In this document: piece by piece, positions 1-6,480 of the stretch | How the letters are laid out: each line of letters begins with the position of its first letter | Position numbering within the stretch: the stretch's first letter is position 1 | Assembly: GCA_027001105.1 (NCBI GenBank) | Contig: JALTMZ010000232.1 | Location: 1 to 6,525, forward strand | Length of the DNA: 6,525 bases | Direction: 5' to 3' | From: Thermococcus sp. | GTDB lineage: Archaea; Methanobacteriota_B; Thermococci; Thermococcales; Thermococcaceae | The notes under the pieces: model-generated | The model's input: only the letters and a program-made list of their open reading frames with translations | The model's database searches: none | Told to the model about the DNA's origin: nothing | Made by a program: the position numbers and the translations under genes

Positions 1-887
1 TCGTGAGACTATATATAATGAGCTTGGCCGAGCATGACAGCGACTTTGACTGGAGGAGCAAAGAGGTATCAAAGCTAAGAGGACAGCTGGAGAGATTCTA
101 TGAGCTGATAAGCGAATTTGCAGAATATGATGCAAAACCAGTTGGGCTGAGAGACATTGACAAGTGGATGCTACATAGATTAAACAAAGCGATTGAAGGA
201 GCAACTAAAGCCTTGGAAGAGTTCAGAACGAGGACTGCTGTCCAGTGGGCTTTCTACAGCATATTGAACGACTTGAGATGGTACATGAGGAGAACTGAAG
301 GCAGAGACGACGAAGCTAAGCGCTATGTCTTGAGAACACTGGCAGATGTATGGGTTCGTTTGATGGCACCGTTTACGCCGCATATCTGTGAGGAGCTGTG
401 GGAAAAGTTGGGTGGAGAGGGATTTGTCAGCTTGGCTAAGTGGCCTGAGCCAAATCCAGAGTGGTGGAATGAGACAATAGAGCTGGAAGAAAATTACATT
501 AAGTCGCTAATTGAAGACATCAAAGAAATCATAAGGGTTGCAAAGCTTGAGGATGCAAAGAAAGCTTACATCTACACAGCTCCAGAGTGGAAGTGGAAGG
601 TTGCTGAGATTGTCGCAGAGAAGAGAGACTTTAAGGCTGTGATGAGCGAAGTCATGAAAGATCCAGAGATGAGAAAGAAGGGCAAAGAAGTTGCAAACTT
701 AGTAAACAAGCTGATTAAAGAGAGGGCTTTTGAGGTAAAACGTATTGACGAAGAGAAAGCCTTGAAAGAAGCAAAAGACTTCATCGAGAAGGAGCTTGGC
801 TTGGAGATTGTCATCAATCCAGAGGAGGACAAGGGCGGAAAAGCTAAACAGGCAATGCCAATGAAGCCTGCGGTTTATATAGAATGA
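1..887 (+). CDS. leuS: Leucyl-tRNA synthetase, C-terminal part (5' truncated by window edge)
   Basis: Cytoplasmic class Ia aminoacyl-tRNA synthetase that charges tRNA-Leu. The frame is open to the left edge (bases 1-2 end a codon cut by the window), so the GTG at 3 is not the start; about 294 C-terminal codons are present out of roughly 950-970 usual for archaeal LeuRS. The Rossmann catalytic and editing domains and the KMSKS loop lie outside. Visible, numbered from base 3: AEHDSDFDW (9-17), which follows the catalytic core in archaeal LeuRS; the helical anticodon-binding domain with DIDKWMLHRLN (51-61) and MAPFTPHICEELW (121-133); a WPEP turn (147-150); then the Lys/Glu-rich archaeal C-terminal domain ending in PAVYIE, typical of the archaeal/eukaryotic-type enzyme that reads the tRNA-Leu long variable arm. 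It converges on the isoprenoid block. No frameshift is seen. Confidence 0.96.
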   Translation, partial: VRLYIMSLAEHDSDFDWRSKEVSKLRGQLERFYELISEFAEYDAKPVGLRDIDKWMLHRLNKAIEGATKALEEFRTRTAVQWAFYSILNDLRWYMRRTEGRDDEAKRYVLRTLADVWVRLMAPFTPHICEELWEKLGGEGFVSLAKWPEPNPEWWNETIELEENYIKSLIEDIKEIIRVAKLEDAKKAYIYTAPEWKWKVAEIVAEKRDFKAVMSEVMKDPEMRKKGKEVANLVNKLIKERAFEVKRIDEEKALKEAKDFIEKELGLEIVINPEEDKGGKAKQAMPMKPAVYIE

Positions 888-889
888 GC

Positions 890-917
890 TTTGTATCCCT
901 ATCTTTCCTTGTCTTTC
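890..917 (+). terminator. Pyrimidine/T-rich tract after leuS, possible terminator
   Basis: Directly after the leuS stop lies a run of about 28 pyrimidine-dominated bases with several TTT or TT groups (TTTG, CTTTCC, TCTTTC). Archaeal RNA polymerase terminates at T-rich tracts without needing a hairpin, and a convergent gene begins about 30 bp further on. No single long T-run or stem is present, so this is only a plausible site. Confidence 0.3.
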
Positions 918-948
918 ATAATGCAATATTAAATAACACACTACTAAT

Positions 949-1083
949 TCACTTCTCCACAACAACTTCAACCCTAAAATTCAAAATGATATAGAGCAGC
1001 AAAGCTAAAGCAAATAAATAAAAAGCCAGTGGAATTATCTTGCCTTTGTACTCATTCAAGTGAAGGGAATAAGAAAAATCCAC
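949..1083 (-). CDS. Candidate 44-aa single-pass membrane protein, coupled to idsA
   Basis: A short ORF not recognised as any named family. It starts at GTG (1083-1081), whose first G is the last base of the idsA TAG stop, and ends at TGA (951-949). A purine-rich GGAGAGGGAG in the last idsA codons (1098-1089) ends 5 nt before the GTG and could serve as ribosome-binding site. The product has a polar N-terminus (VDFSYSLHLNEYKGK), one strongly hydrophobic helix at residues 16-36 (starting IIPLAFYLFALALLL) and a short charged tail (RVEVVVEK). Codon choice (AAG, GAG, GCT, TTG, AGG) resembles the neighbours. No ATG is in frame; the frame is closed upstream by a TGA at 1110-1108. It would be the last gene of the isoprenoid block, at the membrane where the IdsA products are used. 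Alternatives are a remnant of a larger membrane protein or a chance ORF in AT-rich DNA; function is unknown. Confidence 0.55.
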   Translation of the reverse strand: MDFSYSLHLNEYKGKIIPLAFYLFALALLLYIILNFRVEVVVEK

Positions 1084-2111
1084 TAATACTCCCTCTCCAC
1101 TATGAAATCAGCGAGCAGTTCAAGGTTCTTCCTTGCTTCACTTTCTGGAAGGACTTTCAAGGCTTCTTTAGCTTCTTTTACTAGATCCTTGGCAAATCTT
1201 GAGGCATATTCAATGCTTCCGTACTTCTTGAGCAGCTCAATCGCCTTCCTGACTTCTTCTCTGACGTCCTCCTCGATTATGCCCTTACCCTTAACATCTC
1301 CTGCATACTTACCAAAGACCTTCAAGAATTCAGCTTTATCTTCCTCGCTTGCATGCTGAAAGAAGTGAGCAACTATAAGCGTCTTCTTGCCTTTCCTTAT
1401 GTCGCTCCCAACGGGCTTTCCGAGCTTTTTCTCATCGGCAATCAAGTCAAGGACATCATCCCAAATCTGAAATGCCATCCCAACGTTTCTTCCATACTTT
1501 GACAGAGCTTGTATGTACTCTTGGTTGTCTGTTCCAATTATGCCGCCTATCTTTGCCGATGCATCAAAAAGGGCTGCAGTTTTACCGTCAATCATCTTCA
1601 GATACTCCTCAATTGTGACTATATCCCTTGTCTCGAATTCAAGGTCAAGAGCTTGGCCCTCACATATCTCAATACCCGCTCTTGCTATTGCCCTGACAAT
1701 TTCAACGATCTTTTCTGAACTGACTGGAACTTTTGTTGCCGCATCAAAGACAACAGAGTACATTAAATCTCCAGCGAGGATTGCCATGTTGATGCCCCAT
1801 ACTTTGTGGACTGTTGGTCTGCCTCTCCTTGTCTCATCCATATCCATGATGTCGTCATGAATTAACGTATAAGTGTGAAGAATTTCTATTGCCGCTGCTG
1901 GATAGAGGGCTTTTTTCCAGTCTCCACCAACTGCTTCTGCAGCAGTTAGAACGACGAAAGGTCTAACTCTTTTCCCTCCAGCTAATGGGTAGTGTCTGGC
2001 TGCCTCATATAATTCTTCTGGCTCTTTTTCGGGTAAAAGCTCAAAAATTACTTCATCGACAATCTTCGCTTTTTCTTTTATTGACCTGAAGAGTGTGTCA
2101 AACTTGCTCAT
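1083..2111 (-). CDS. idsA: Short-chain isoprenyl diphosphate synthase (FPP/GGPP synthase)
   Basis: Soluble all-alpha trans-prenyltransferase, 342 aa, that condenses DMAPP with successive IPP units to FPP and GGPP, the precursors of archaeal ether lipids. Visible signatures: GGKRVRP (45-51, IPP binding), first Asp-rich motif DDIMD (86-90, Mg2+/allylic diphosphate), RRGRPTVHK (95-103), GQALD (152-156), KT (177-178) and second Asp-rich motif DDVLD (218-222). Tyr81, five residues before DDIMD, is at the recognised chain-length position; there is no two-residue insertion in the first motif, as in archaeal type GGPP synthases. The ATG at 2111 was chosen because GAGGTGAT stands just upstream and the family N-terminus begins near here; in-frame starts further upstream (TTG 2171, ATG 2162 and 2144) would overlap rnj. 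It lies 4 nt after the rnj stop, indicating coupled translation. The FPP:GGPP ratio cannot be read from sequence. Confidence 0.96.
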   Translation of the reverse strand: MSKFDTLFRSIKEKAKIVDEVIFELLPEKEPEELYEAARHYPLAGGKRVRPFVVLTAAEAVGGDWKKALYPAAAIEILHTYTLIHDDIMDMDETRRGRPTVHKVWGINMAILAGDLMYSVVFDAATKVPVSSEKIVEIVRAIARAGIEICEGQALDLEFETRDIVTIEEYLKMIDGKTAALFDASAKIGGIIGTDNQEYIQALSKYGRNVGMAFQIWDDVLDLIADEKKLGKPVGSDIRKGKKTLIVAHFFQHASEEDKAEFLKVFGKYAGDVKGKGIIEEDVREEVRKAIELLKKYGSIEYASRFAKDLVKEAKEALKVLPESEARKNLELLADFIVEREY

Positions 2112-2114
2112 AGT

Positions 2115-2122
2115 ATCACCTC
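2115..2122 (-). promoter_or_regulatory. idsA ribosome-binding site overlapping the rnj stop codon
   Basis: GAGGTGAT on the - strand is complementary over eight bases to the archaeal 16S 3' end (AUCACCUC). It contains the rnj TGA stop (2118-2116) and lies 3 nt from the idsA ATG. It decides the idsA start over the upstream in-frame alternatives, and implies that ribosomes ending rnj occupy the idsA initiation site. Confidence 0.85.
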
Positions 2123-3441
2123 GAAATTTCAACCTTATATCCATTTCTTGAGACAAACACATCTCTACCAATTAGATATCCTTCCTCTTCTGCAAGTTCA
2201 GCGTAATGAGTGAGCATTCTAAACTCCCCATGAGCCGGAACGATGTTTTCAGGGTTGAGCATCTTAATCAGATAACGGTGATCTTCTCTTGAGGCATGAC
2301 CTGATACATGGAGATCTTTTACCATTCTGACACCTTTCATCTTCAATTTAGTCTCCAGTGCATACCTCTGAGCTATGTTTAGAGGGTTTGGAATAACCCC
2401 CGCGGAGAAAACAACGGTATCATCCTTCCCTATATTGTAAAGCTCCCCATTTGCCATTCTCGTTAAAACCGCCCCTGGTTCCCCTTGATGCCCAGTCACA
2501 ATTAAGAGATAGTTCTCTCTCGCCTGAGAAACTTCTCTGAGAACTTTTTGAACTGCATTTGGACTCCTGAGAACTCTTGACCCTTTCATTTTTATTAACC
2601 CCAATTGTTTAGCTATACCGGTGTACTTTGCCAAAGAACGACCAACTAAAATTGCCTGCCGTCCCATATTATTGGCTATCTCTATAAGCTCCTGAAGGCG
2701 GGCTATATGGGAAGCAAAAGTTGTCACTATCAACCCTTTTTCATCCATTCCGTCATAGTAGAAAAAGTCTTCAAGGAGCATTTTTGCAACCGCTTCACTT
2801 GGTGTTTTTGTCTGCTCAGCAACACGCGTTGATTCTGCTATTAAAACCTTAACTCCCTCTTTGCCAATTTCTTTAAGTCTCTTATAGTCAGGCTTTTCCC
2901 CAAGAGGACTGTTGTTGTCAAATTTATAGTCACATGCATAAACTACAGCACCTTCTGGAGTGTGGACAACAACTATTGAAGAGTGAGGAATTGAGTGAGT
3001 GATTTGAACAAATTCAATTGCCAAATTTTCACTAACTTGGACAATTTCACCATATTGAGTCTCATACATCGGGTTTTTGACTTCAAAGTATTGCTCACTT
3101 TTAACTTCGCTCTTTGCGAGCTTTATGGTGTACGGAGTTCCATAAATTGGAACGTCTGGATAGTGAGGAGCCAATTTTGCTATCGCACCGATATGGTCGA
3201 GATGTCCGTGAGAAAAGGCAATTGCAACGACTTTCTTATTTCTAATTGGAGTATCATCAGGAATTGCACCTATTTTTCTCAGCTCCTTTGAAGGCATTTT
3301 CTGAAATTCAACATCCTCATGAATAAGAACCCTATCCAAGCGAATGCCCATGTCGATTATCACAACTTCCCCGTTGTACTCAACAGCCGTCATGTTCTTA
3401 CCTACTTCCTCATAACCGCCTAAAGTGTAGATAGTTATCAT
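2116..3441 (-). CDS. rnj: Archaeal ribonuclease J (beta-CASP metallo-beta-lactamase, 5'-3' exoribonuclease)
   Basis: A 441-aa cytoplasmic zinc-dependent nuclease; archaeal RNase J homologues degrade RNA 5' to 3' and prefer monophosphorylated ends. Metallo-beta-lactamase motifs are complete: Asp30 (motif 1, VVIIDMG), SHGHLDHIG with His78, His80, Asp82 and His83 (motif 2), His149 in THSIPHS (motif 3) and Asp171 in ACDYKFD (motif 4). The beta-CASP insertion carries motif A Glu203 (AESTR), motif B His245 (FASHIARLQ) and motif C His404 (VPAHGEF), with GHAS at 381-384. Length fits archaeal RNase J, which lacks the C-terminal extension of bacterial RNase J. ATG 3441 is supported by GGGAGG seven bases upstream. 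It lies between two lipid-precursor genes, 83 nt after fni, the longest gap inside the block; that gap holds a possible promoter and a strong leader hairpin. The beta-CASP motifs rule out an ordinary hydrolase; CPSF-like KH-containing proteins are longer. Confidence 0.95.
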   Translation of the reverse strand: MITIYTLGGYEEVGKNMTAVEYNGEVVIIDMGIRLDRVLIHEDVEFQKMPSKELRKIGAIPDDTPIRNKKVVAIAFSHGHLDHIGAIAKLAPHYPDVPIYGTPYTIKLAKSEVKSEQYFEVKNPMYETQYGEIVQVSENLAIEFVQITHSIPHSSIVVVHTPEGAVVYACDYKFDNNSPLGEKPDYKRLKEIGKEGVKVLIAESTRVAEQTKTPSEAVAKMLLEDFFYYDGMDEKGLIVTTFASHIARLQELIEIANNMGRQAILVGRSLAKYTGIAKQLGLIKMKGSRVLRSPNAVQKVLREVSQARENYLLIVTGHQGEPGAVLTRMANGELYNIGKDDTVVFSAGVIPNPLNIAQRYALETKLKMKGVRMVKDLHVSGHASREDHRYLIKMLNPENIVPAHGEFRMLTHYAELAEEEGYLIGRDVFVSRNGYKVEISR

Positions 3442-3448
3442 GTCTTTT

Positions 3449-3454
3449 CCTCCC
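3449..3454 (-). promoter_or_regulatory. rnj ribosome-binding site
   Basis: GGGAGG on the - strand, 7 nt before the rnj ATG, matching the GGAGG core. It lies 4 nt downstream of the 3' arm of the leader hairpin at 3459-3491, so it stays single-stranded when that hairpin forms. Confidence 0.8.
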
Positions 3455-3458
3455 GTGT

Positions 3459-3491
3459 TTGACCTCTAAGCTCTCACGAGCATAAGGTCAA
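3459..3491 (-). promoter_or_regulatory. GNRA-capped stem-loop in the rnj 5' leader
   Basis: Read on the - strand as RNA, 33 nt fold as: outer stem UUGACC (3491-3486) with GGUCAA (3464-3459); a bulged A; U·G, U-A and A-U pairs from the segments UUAU and UUAGA; a U·U mismatch; inner stem GCUC with GAGC (3481-3478 and 3473-3470); and a GUGA tetraloop (3477-3474), a GNRA type. That is 13 pairs with one bulge and one mismatch. It is noncoding, between fni and the rnj ribosome-binding site. The structure is read by eye; the regulatory role is inference. It could instead be a DNA operator, since TTGACC-N21-GGTCAA is an inverted repeat. Confidence 0.6.
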
Positions 3492-3515
3492 GCTAAGTAA
3501 TAATTGAGAGTAGGG

Positions 3516-3523
3516 TTTAAAAA
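3516..3523 (-). promoter_or_regulatory. Possible internal TATA box for rnj-idsA
   Basis: TTTTTAAA on the - strand just after the fni stop resembles an archaeal box A. At the usual TATA-to-start distance, transcription would begin near 3490-3496; A3494 (after T3495) or G3493 are suitable purines, giving a leader of about 53 nt. The upstream bases (GCTTAGC) are a poor BRE, so support is moderate. The same bases overlap a short inverted repeat, AAAAGC-TTA-GCTTTT (3534-3520), followed by one more T (3519), which could be read as a weak terminator for fni. Confidence 0.35.
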
Positions 3524-3524
3524 G

Positions 3525-4646
3525 CTAAGCTTTTCTCCGCCTTACTATGAGAAACTCAGCTAAGTCAATTCTCTGCTCCAACCACTCCCTTGCAAAGCCT
3601 GTAATCACTAACGGGACTTTTCTAAGCTCTTCCACATCTCTCGCTCCAACAAGAAACATGGCATTTCTGAGCTCATCAATGTACCTCTGGAGAATCTTAA
3701 TCACTCCTTCAACATCACCCTTAACTGCTGGTTTCAGCAAAGGTAAGGCAACTCCAGCCAAGTTTGCTCCAAGAGCTAAGGCTTTTGCAATCATTATACC
3801 GTCTCTAATTCCGCCAGTTGCTATTATCGGCAAGTCAGTTGCATATCTGACCTCGGCAATACTGATTGCTGTGGGGATTCCCCAGTCCCAGAACTTCAAA
3901 GCCAAAATTTTGCTGCGCTCATCTTTTGCTCTGTAATACTCAACGCCGCTCCAGCTCGTGCCCCCAAGCCCACCAACATCAATGGCATCAATGCCAATGC
4001 TCTCAAGCTTTATTGCAGCTTCCATTGAAACTCCAGCGCCTGTTTCCTTGGCTATTATTGGGTATGGGAACTCGCTCTTAAGTTCAGCCAACGCTTTAAG
4101 AACTCCCCTGTATTGGGTATCTCCCTCAGGCTGGACGCTTTCTTGGAGGGGATTCATGTGGATAGCTAAAGCATCGGCTTGAATCGTCTCGACAGCCTTT
4201 AGTGCTTCTTTAATACCATAACGGTTTGGCATAGTCTCAGCGAATTGAGGAGCGCCTAAGTTTCCAACAAGAAAGATATCGGGTGCGACATCCCTAACGT
4301 AGTAGCTCTCCCAAGTTTCTGGCTTCCTAATCATTGCCCTCTGACTTCCAACTCCCATTGGAATATTTAACTCTTGAGCAGCCTTGGCTAAGGTTTTGTT
4401 TATCTTTCCAGCGAGCTGAGAGCCCTTTGTTCCACCTGTCATTCCAGCAATCATTATCGGATAGTCAAATTTCCTTCCAAGAAACTCAACACTCAAGTCA
4501 ATCTCATCTTTATCGATTTCTGGGAGAGAAGTATGGACAAAGTGAATATTTTCGAATTGATTGGTTACATGAGCCTCAACTTGCCGCTTTAGGCAGTGCT
4601 CAATATGTTCAAACTTCCTGATTATCGTGAGCTCCTCCTTGTCCAT
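3525..4646 (-). CDS. fni: Type 2 isopentenyl-diphosphate delta-isomerase (FMN-dependent)
   Basis: A 373-aa cytoplasmic TIM-barrel flavoenzyme that interconverts IPP and DMAPP using reduced FMN, Mg2+ and NAD(P)H. Signatures in order: RKFEHIEHC (10-18, substrate phosphate site), [10 protein letters not shown] (63-72, FMN contact), MGVGSQR (97-103), GNLGAPQ (128-134), HMNPLQE (163-169) with QPEGD (172-176, Mg2+-binding Glu175), IAKETGAG (198-205), [14 protein letters not shown] (223-236), ATGGIRDG (276-283, FMN phosphate) and [12 protein letters not shown] (293-304). Length is slightly above the usual 350-370. ATG 4646 has a seven-base match, GGAGGTG, 5 nt upstream. It is unrelated to the type 1 (Nudix) isomerase and is the usual archaeal form. 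It follows ipk by 35 nt, so it uses the product of the preceding gene and supplies DMAPP to IdsA downstream. A generic FMN oxidoreductase is excluded by the isomerase-specific HMNPLQE and QPEGD motifs. Confidence 0.97.
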   Translation of the reverse strand: MDKEELTIIRKFEHIEHCLKRQVEAHVTNQFENIHFVHTSLPEIDKDEIDLSVEFLGRKFDYPIMIAGMTGGTKGSQLAGKINKTLAKAAQELNIPMGVGSQRAMIRKPETWESYYVRDVAPDIFLVGNLGAPQFAETMPNRYGIKEALKAVETIQADALAIHMNPLQESVQPEGDTQYRGVLKALAELKSEFPYPIIAKETGAGVSMEAAIKLESIGIDAIDVGGLGGTSWSGVEYYRAKDERSKILALKFWDWGIPTAISIAEVRYATDLPIIATGGIRDGIMIAKALALGANLAGVALPLLKPAVKGDVEGVIKILQRYIDELRNAMFLVGARDVEELRKVPLVITGFAREWLEQRIDLAEFLIVRRRKA

Positions 4647-4650
4647 AAAA

Positions 4651-4672
4651 GCACCTCCTAAATGAAAAGTGC
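4651..4672 (-). promoter_or_regulatory. fni ribosome-binding site inside a potential hairpin
   Basis: The ribosome-binding site GGAGGUGC (4658-4651) can pair fully with GCACUUUU (4672-4665) across a six-base loop (CAUUUA). The eight pairs include three G·U. Folding would hide the site; the overall stability looks low for a hyperthermophile, and pyrimidine tracts opposite Shine-Dalgarno sequences arise often by chance. Confidence 0.35.
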
Positions 4673-4681
4673 AAGAATAGG

Positions 4682-5482
4682 TTAAGAGATTTTTGGATGT
4701 TCAAGTTTTCTAAGCCTTGTGCCAACTCTTTGACCTTCGATAGCCTTACTGAGATTACCCTCAACTTTCCCATTTATGAAATAAACTTCACTGTGCTCTG
4801 CTATCTTCAGAGCTTCTCTCAGCTTGTTTCCAATTCCTCCAGTTACATCAATTCCAGCTGATTCTGAACTTTCCAGCAAATGTCTAATTTCTTCAACATT
4901 GAGCTCTTCAATCAGCTTTGCATCTCTTTCTTTCGGATTCTTGTTGTAAATTCCATCAACGTCCATCAAAAAGATGACTTTGTTCGGCTTAAGCATCTTT
5001 GCGAGATAGCTTACTATCTGATCTCCCGAAAGAATATCTATGCCCTTATCGAGAGCTATTGCCGTGTCCCCAAACAGAATGGGGATAAACTTAAGCTCGA
5101 GGAGCTTCCTCAAAATCTCAAGCTCAGCATAAACTATCTCTTTATTTTCAATCAGAAAGATCGATGAGGAAGACACGGAATAAGCGGGCAAGCCTTTCTC
5201 TAAGAAGGTTTGAACTATCAAACCATTAAGCCTGAGCATTGCTTGATGAGTCTTTGAGAAGCCAATTCTTTTTCTATCAGCATCTTCTCTGAGACCTTCA
5301 GTGATTTTGTACGCCTTTGCATTTGGATGCCCAAAGCTCCCGCCACCGTGAACCAATATGAAGTCCTCCTCTGGATAAAACTGAGCAATTTCTTCAGCTA
5401 TCTGCTCCACTATGTGCTTGTGGAAGGAGTATTCTTTCTCTTTGTCGCTTATTACACTTCCACCAAGTTTGATGATTATCAT
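4682..5482 (-). CDS. ipk: Isopentenyl phosphate kinase
   Basis: A 266-aa cytoplasmic amino-acid-kinase-fold enzyme that phosphorylates isopentenyl phosphate to IPP with ATP, the last step of the archaeal mevalonate route. Visible: [11 protein letters not shown] (2-12; Lys5 and the glycine loop for phosphate), Lys14, [10 protein letters not shown] (43-52) whose final His52 corresponds to the histidine that marks IPKs and binds the substrate phosphate, FGD (137-139), SGDQIV (152-157), MDVDGIYNK (173-181, nucleotide site) and DVTGGIGNK (212-220) with Lys220. Length fits the family (about 245-270). The ATG overlaps the mvk stop in an ATGA, and AGAGGAGG in the mvk end lies 7 nt upstream, so translation is probably coupled. 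The His after GGGSFG and the mevalonate context separate it from glutamate-5-kinase, UMP kinase and fosfomycin kinase of the same fold. Residue roles are recalled from characterised archaeal IPKs. Confidence 0.95.
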   Translation of the reverse strand: MIIIKLGGSVISDKEKEYSFHKHIVEQIAEEIAQFYPEEDFILVHGGGSFGHPNAKAYKITEGLREDADRKRIGFSKTHQAMLRLNGLIVQTFLEKGLPAYSVSSSSIFLIENKEIVYAELEILRKLLELKFIPILFGDTAIALDKGIDILSGDQIVSYLAKMLKPNKVIFLMDVDGIYNKNPKERDAKLIEELNVEEIRHLLESSESAGIDVTGGIGNKLREALKIAEHSEVYFINGKVEGNLSKAIEGQRVGTRLRKLEHPKIS

Positions 5483-6480
5483 TCCTCAACCTCCTCTATT
5501 CTAAGACCCTCTCTGCTGATTTTAGTTATCATGGGCATTCCACCGGCAATCTTTATTGCTGTAGCAACTTCACTTTGCTTGCCTGGAGCTAAGGCATACA
5601 TACATCCTCCACCACCGGCACCCGTAATCTTTGCCCCTAAAGCGCCAGCCTCCCTCGAAGCATACACCAAATCACTTAAGCTCTTTGTTGAGACTCCAAG
5701 AGCGTCAAGCAAACCATGATTTATGTTCATGAGTTGCCCAAGAAGCTGGAATTTAATTTCTTTATCATAATCCGCCAAAATAACCTCCTTGGCTTTCTCA
5801 ACGACCTTGCCCATTGAGTTCAGAATTGGAGAGATAATATCGGGCATCTCTTCAAAGCTCCTTCTCACTTTTGCAACCAACTCCTTCGTGCTGCCGCTTG
5901 AACCCGTGTATCCGACAACGATTGGCAGCTCTATTGCCGGTAACTCCTCAAAAGTGCCCTTCTCATAGTAGAGGAAGCCACCAATTGCGGAAACCGTTGG
6001 GTCAATTCCGCTCGAAGCTCCCTGGACTAAAAGCTCAGTTTTATGTCCGAGCTTTGCAACTTCTTCCTTTGTGAGTTCCAGGCCCAAAAGCTTTGAAACT
6101 GCACCAATTGTTGCAACTGCTACGGCTGCTGATGAACCCAAACCGGCACCAACAGGGATTTGAGATGTTATTGAAACAGTTATCCCCTTCTTTTGTCCCG
6201 CTTCTTCCATTACAAGGTTTATTGCTTCTCTTACGTAGCTCAAAACCTCAGCAGCCTTTCCGTAGTCGGTTTCAAAGTAAATTTCACTTTCCGAAAAAGA
6301 CACGGTTAACCCGGGGATTTTAATGTCCTTTGCCTCAATCCTAATCCTTCCGTTCTTGTTGAACTCAGCCCAGACATAGGTTCTCAAATCAATGGCGGCT
6401 GCTATGGCAGGTTTTCCATAAACGACGCTGTGCTCACCGAAGAGGATAATTTTAGCCGGAGCTGAAGCGAGAACCCTCAT
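5479..6480 (-). CDS. mvk: Mevalonate kinase (GHMP kinase family)
   Basis: A 333-aa cytoplasmic GHMP kinase that makes 5-phosphomevalonate from mevalonate and ATP. All three family motifs are seen: [16 protein letters not shown] (8-23; Lys10), [13 protein letters not shown] (108-120; ATP phosphate loop) and [13 protein letters not shown] (282-294). The acidic catalytic residue is probably Asp160 in SGIDPT, and Glu149 in GHKTE may help bind Mg2+. FGEHSVVYG and SGIDPTVS are typical of mevalonate kinase rather than phosphomevalonate kinase, homoserine kinase or galactokinase. Length agrees with archaeal Mvk (about 310-335). ATG 6480 begins at the first family residue, with GGAGG 7 nt upstream. 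Both ends are ATGA overlaps, with an upstream gene and with ipk, so its own promoter is unlikely to be in the window. Mvk is commonly feedback-inhibited by prenyl diphosphates in many organisms, though some archaeal forms are not; the sequence does not settle this. Confidence 0.96.
   Translation of the reverse strand: MRVLASAPAKIILFGEHSVVYGKPAIAAAIDLRTYVWAEFNKNGRIRIEAKDIKIPGLTVSFSESEIYFETDYGKAAEVLSYVREAINLVMEEAGQKKGITVSITSQIPVGAGLGSSAAVAVATIGAVSKLLGLELTKEEVAKLGHKTELLVQGASSGIDPTVSAIGGFLYYEKGTFEELPAIELPIVVGYTGSSGSTKELVAKVRRSFEEMPDIISPILNSMGKVVEKAKEVILADYDKEIKFQLLGQLMNINHGLLDALGVSTKSLSDLVYASREAGALGAKITGAGGGGCMYALAPGKQSEVATAIKIAGGMPMITKISREGLRIEEVEE
5490..5497 (-). promoter_or_regulatory. ipk ribosome-binding site within mvk
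   Basis: AGAGGAGG on the - strand in the final mvk codons, 7 nt before the ipk ATG. With the ATGA overlap at 5482-5479 it fixes the ipk start and points to termination-reinitiation coupling. Confidence 0.75.

Noticed and set aside
3..5. GTG at base 3 as the start of leuS
   Set aside because: The translated region begins after the catalytic core of LeuRS and the frame is open to the window edge, so this is an internal valine codon.
699..971. 90-codon open frame on the - strand opposite the leuS end and the intergenic region
   Set aside because: Mostly antisense to leuS, no ribosome-binding site and no family-like composition; the overlapping 949-1083 frame is better supported in the noncoding part.
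2112..2171. Upstream extension of idsA to TTG 2171 (or ATG 2162/2144)
   Set aside because: The extra 20 residues overlap rnj coding sequence, lack a ribosome-binding site and are not expected in the family; ATG 2111 has an eight-base GAGGTGAT just upstream.
3491..3530. Repeated AGCTTAG/CTTAGCTT words in the fni-rnj spacer as a direct-repeat operator
   Set aside because: The copies are short (7-8 bases), irregularly spaced and AT-rich; chance occurrence is likely, and no known archaeal regulator motif is matched.
3547..3936. 129-codon + strand open frame opposite fni
   Set aside because: Shadow of fni with Ser/Ala/Pro-rich translation typical of reverse-frame reading, and no ribosome-binding site.
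5327..5719. 130-codon + strand open frame opposite ipk/mvk
   Set aside because: Antisense shadow of two well-identified genes; the translation is low-complexity and has no recognisable motif.
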